Shown here piece after piece: positions 43,052 through 44,225 of a stretch of DNA of 44,225 nucleotides. Position 1 is the stretch's first letter. Every line of letters begins with the position of its first letter. Source of the stretch: an uncultured Sphingomonadales bacterium (GTDB taxonomy: Bacteria; Pseudomonadota; Alphaproteobacteria; Sphingomonadales; Sphingomonadaceae); assembly GCA_903834285.1 (NCBI GenBank), contig CAILIO010000305.1, positions 1-44,225 of the forward strand, written 5' to 3'. Below the pieces are notes generated by a model, which saw only the letters and a program-made list of their open reading frames with translations, did no database searches and was not told the origin of the DNA. The position numbers and the translations under genes are program-made.

Positions 43052-44064
43052 CCCGCAAGCCCCTCAAACTCGCCGTGCTCGATCTGGTGCCGGTGCGCGA
43101 AGGCGGCACGGTGCGCGAGGCGCTGGTCGAAACCGCTGCGCTCGCCCGCACGGCCGAGGAGCTGGGCTACACGCGGTTCTGGGTGGCCGAGCATCACGGG
43201 ATGGAAGGCATCGCCGGGGCCGCCGTCTCGGTCGTGCTCGCGCATATCGGCCATGCCACGTCGCGCATCCGCATCGGCTCGGGCGGAATCATGCTGCCCA
43301 ACCACAATCCGATGGTGATTGCCGAACAGTTCGGCGCGCTCGATGCGCTGTTTCCGGGGCGGATAGACCTTGGCCTTGGCCGCGCGCCGGGGGCCGACCA
43401 GCGCGTGCTGCGCGCACTGCACAAGGACATCCACAAGGCGGCGGAGGAGTTCCCGTCCGACGTGGTCGAGCTGCAACTGCACTTCGCGGGCGATCCGCGC
43501 CTGCCGTTGCAGGCCACCCCCGGTCTGGGCGCGAATCCCGAGATGTGGATTCTGGGGTCGAGCCTGTTCGGCGCGCAGCTCGCAGGCATGCTCGGGCTGC
43601 CCTATGCTTTCGCCTCGCACTTCGCGCCCGATCATCTCGATGCCGCGCTGGCGCTGTATCGCGAGCGGTTCGAGCCTTCGTCGCGGCTCGCCGAGCCCTA
43701 TGTGATGGCTGCGATCAACGTGACCGCCGCCGAAACCGACGAGGAAGCCGTGCTGCTTGCCTCCTCGATGGACCAGTCGTTCGTGCGGCTGCGCACCGGA
43801 TCGCCGGGCAAGCTGCCGCCGCCGATCCCCGGCTACCGCGAAAGCCTGCCGCCCGCCTCGCTCGCGATGCTCGATCATATCCGGCAGGTCAGCGCGGTGG
43901 GCAGCGTGGAGACGGTGCGCGCGCAGCTCAGGGCGTTTCAGGTGCGGACCGGGGCGGATGAATTGATTGTTGCCGGTTCGACTTTTGATCCGGCGCAGCG
44001 CCACCGGTCCCTCGCGCTGACCATGGACGCGGTGCGGCTGGAGGCTGCAGTCGTGGCGGCCTGA
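43048..44064 (+). CDS. LLM class flavin-dependent oxidoreductase (luciferase-like)
   Basis: This 338-residue protein is a luciferase-like monooxygenase family member of the short YhbW/MsnO8-like type. Typical stretches are GYTRFWVAEHHGMEGIAGAA, RIGSGGIMLPNHNPMVIAEQ, FPGRIDLGLGRAPGADQ and EMWILGSSLFGAQLAGMLG. The family uses F420 or reduced FMN; which one is used here cannot be told. It starts with an ATGA overlap to the TPR gene and is the last gene in the operon. The substrate is unknown. Confidence 0.9.
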   Translation: MTRKPLKLAVLDLVPVREGGTVREALVETAALARTAEELGYTRFWVAEHHGMEGIAGAAVSVVLAHIGHATSRIRIGSGGIMLPNHNPMVIAEQFGALDALFPGRIDLGLGRAPGADQRVLRALHKDIHKAAEEFPSDVVELQLHFAGDPRLPLQATPGLGANPEMWILGSSLFGAQLAGMLGLPYAFASHFAPDHLDAALALYRERFEPSSRLAEPYVMAAINVTAAETDEEAVLLASSMDQSFVRLRTGSPGKLPPPIPGYRESLPPASLAMLDHIRQVSAVGSVETVRAQLRAFQVRTGADELIVAGSTFDPAQRHRSLALTMDAVRLEAAVVAA

Positions 44065-44142
44065 CAGCGCGACTGCGGACGAATCTTAACCTTCCTCCGG
44101 CTTGCCCTTGCGCGGTTGCCGGGGTAGGCTCCGCATGATTAG

Positions 44143-44166
44143 TTCACTATTGTGACATAATATTAC
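44143..44166 (+). promoter_or_regulatory. AT-rich region near the right edge with a possible -10
   Basis: After the oxidoreductase gene the last 161 bp contain no ORF. A TAATAT (44158-44163) and a small inverted repeat TCAC-TATT-GTGA stand out against the GC-rich surroundings. They may be a promoter for a gene starting beyond the window. There is a TTAACC half-site further upstream. Confidence 0.3.
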
Positions 44167-44225
44167 GCACCCGCAAAATGGGGCGGATAACGATAACGGC
44201 GCACGCCACAAGCCGCTGCGCTGGG

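Noticed and set aside
1..44225. CRISPR array, prophage, tRNA or rRNA genes
   Set aside because: I saw no regularly spaced direct repeats, no phage structural or integrase genes and no rRNA sequence. tRNA genes were looked for only by eye, so a covariance scan would be needed to exclude them fully.

Overview
The window looks like ordinary chromosome from a high-GC alphaproteobacterium of the Sphingomonadales (Novosphingobium/Erythrobacter-like). Evidence for this is the CtrA response regulator, CtrA-type TTAA-N7-TTAA sites, an alphaproteobacterial iscR-suf operon, the lptB-rpoN pair, TonB-dependent transport and many proteins resembling sphingomonad families. The assignment is by protein resemblance and was not tested by a search. 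There are no rRNA genes, recognisable tRNAs, prophage genes, transposases or CRISPR arrays.

Layout. 1-3003 (minus): translation genes hisS, prfA and the start of prmC, interrupted by a compact unit of a small GIY-YIG nuclease gene between two inverted hairpin repeats. 3121-6452 (plus): secreted M61 peptidase, DUF1345 membrane protein, inorganic pyrophosphatase. 6480-8279 (minus): pmbA and a small membrane protein. 8465-11911 (plus): lptB, rpoN and a CcmI-like TPR protein. 12174-16927 (plus): ctrA, a TonB-dependent receptor, trmB and an unknown protein behind a CtrA-like site. 17079-18815 (minus): DEAD-box helicase, separated from its convergent neighbour by a 65-bp near-perfect palindrome. 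19020-20996 (plus): secreted alkylsulfatase. 21012-21961: divergent marR and membrane-protein pair with two identical operators on the promoter. 21982-26728 (minus): acyl-CoA ligase, gamma-glutamyltransferase, pyrD. 26729-27182 holds no protein gene but has a perfect CtrA-type box, a likely short RNA with a strong terminator, and the suf promoter.

27183-34072 is the suf iron-sulfur assembly operon: iscR, sufB, a GNAT-DUF559 fusion, sufC, a small exported protein, sufD, sufS, a DUF59 protein and sufA, followed closely by a DUF2236 (MpaB-like) gene. The six junctions from iscR to sufS are stop/start overlaps, including those of the two accessory genes, so the accessory proteins are probably made together with the SufBCD scaffold. 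No sufE or sufU is present. 35457-41221 holds a DUF4287 protein, a PilZ protein, an unknown repeat-bearing protein, a TauE/SafE permease with an apparently non-canonical start, thrS and a GT39-type membrane protein. 41302-44064 (plus) holds an alpha/beta hydrolase, a TPR protein and a flavin-dependent oxidoreductase.

The least ordinary features are the GIY-YIG unit, whose hairpins differ only by compensatory changes; the nuclease-fold fusion inside suf; the putative small RNA upstream of suf; and the TauE start overlapping the thrS stop.
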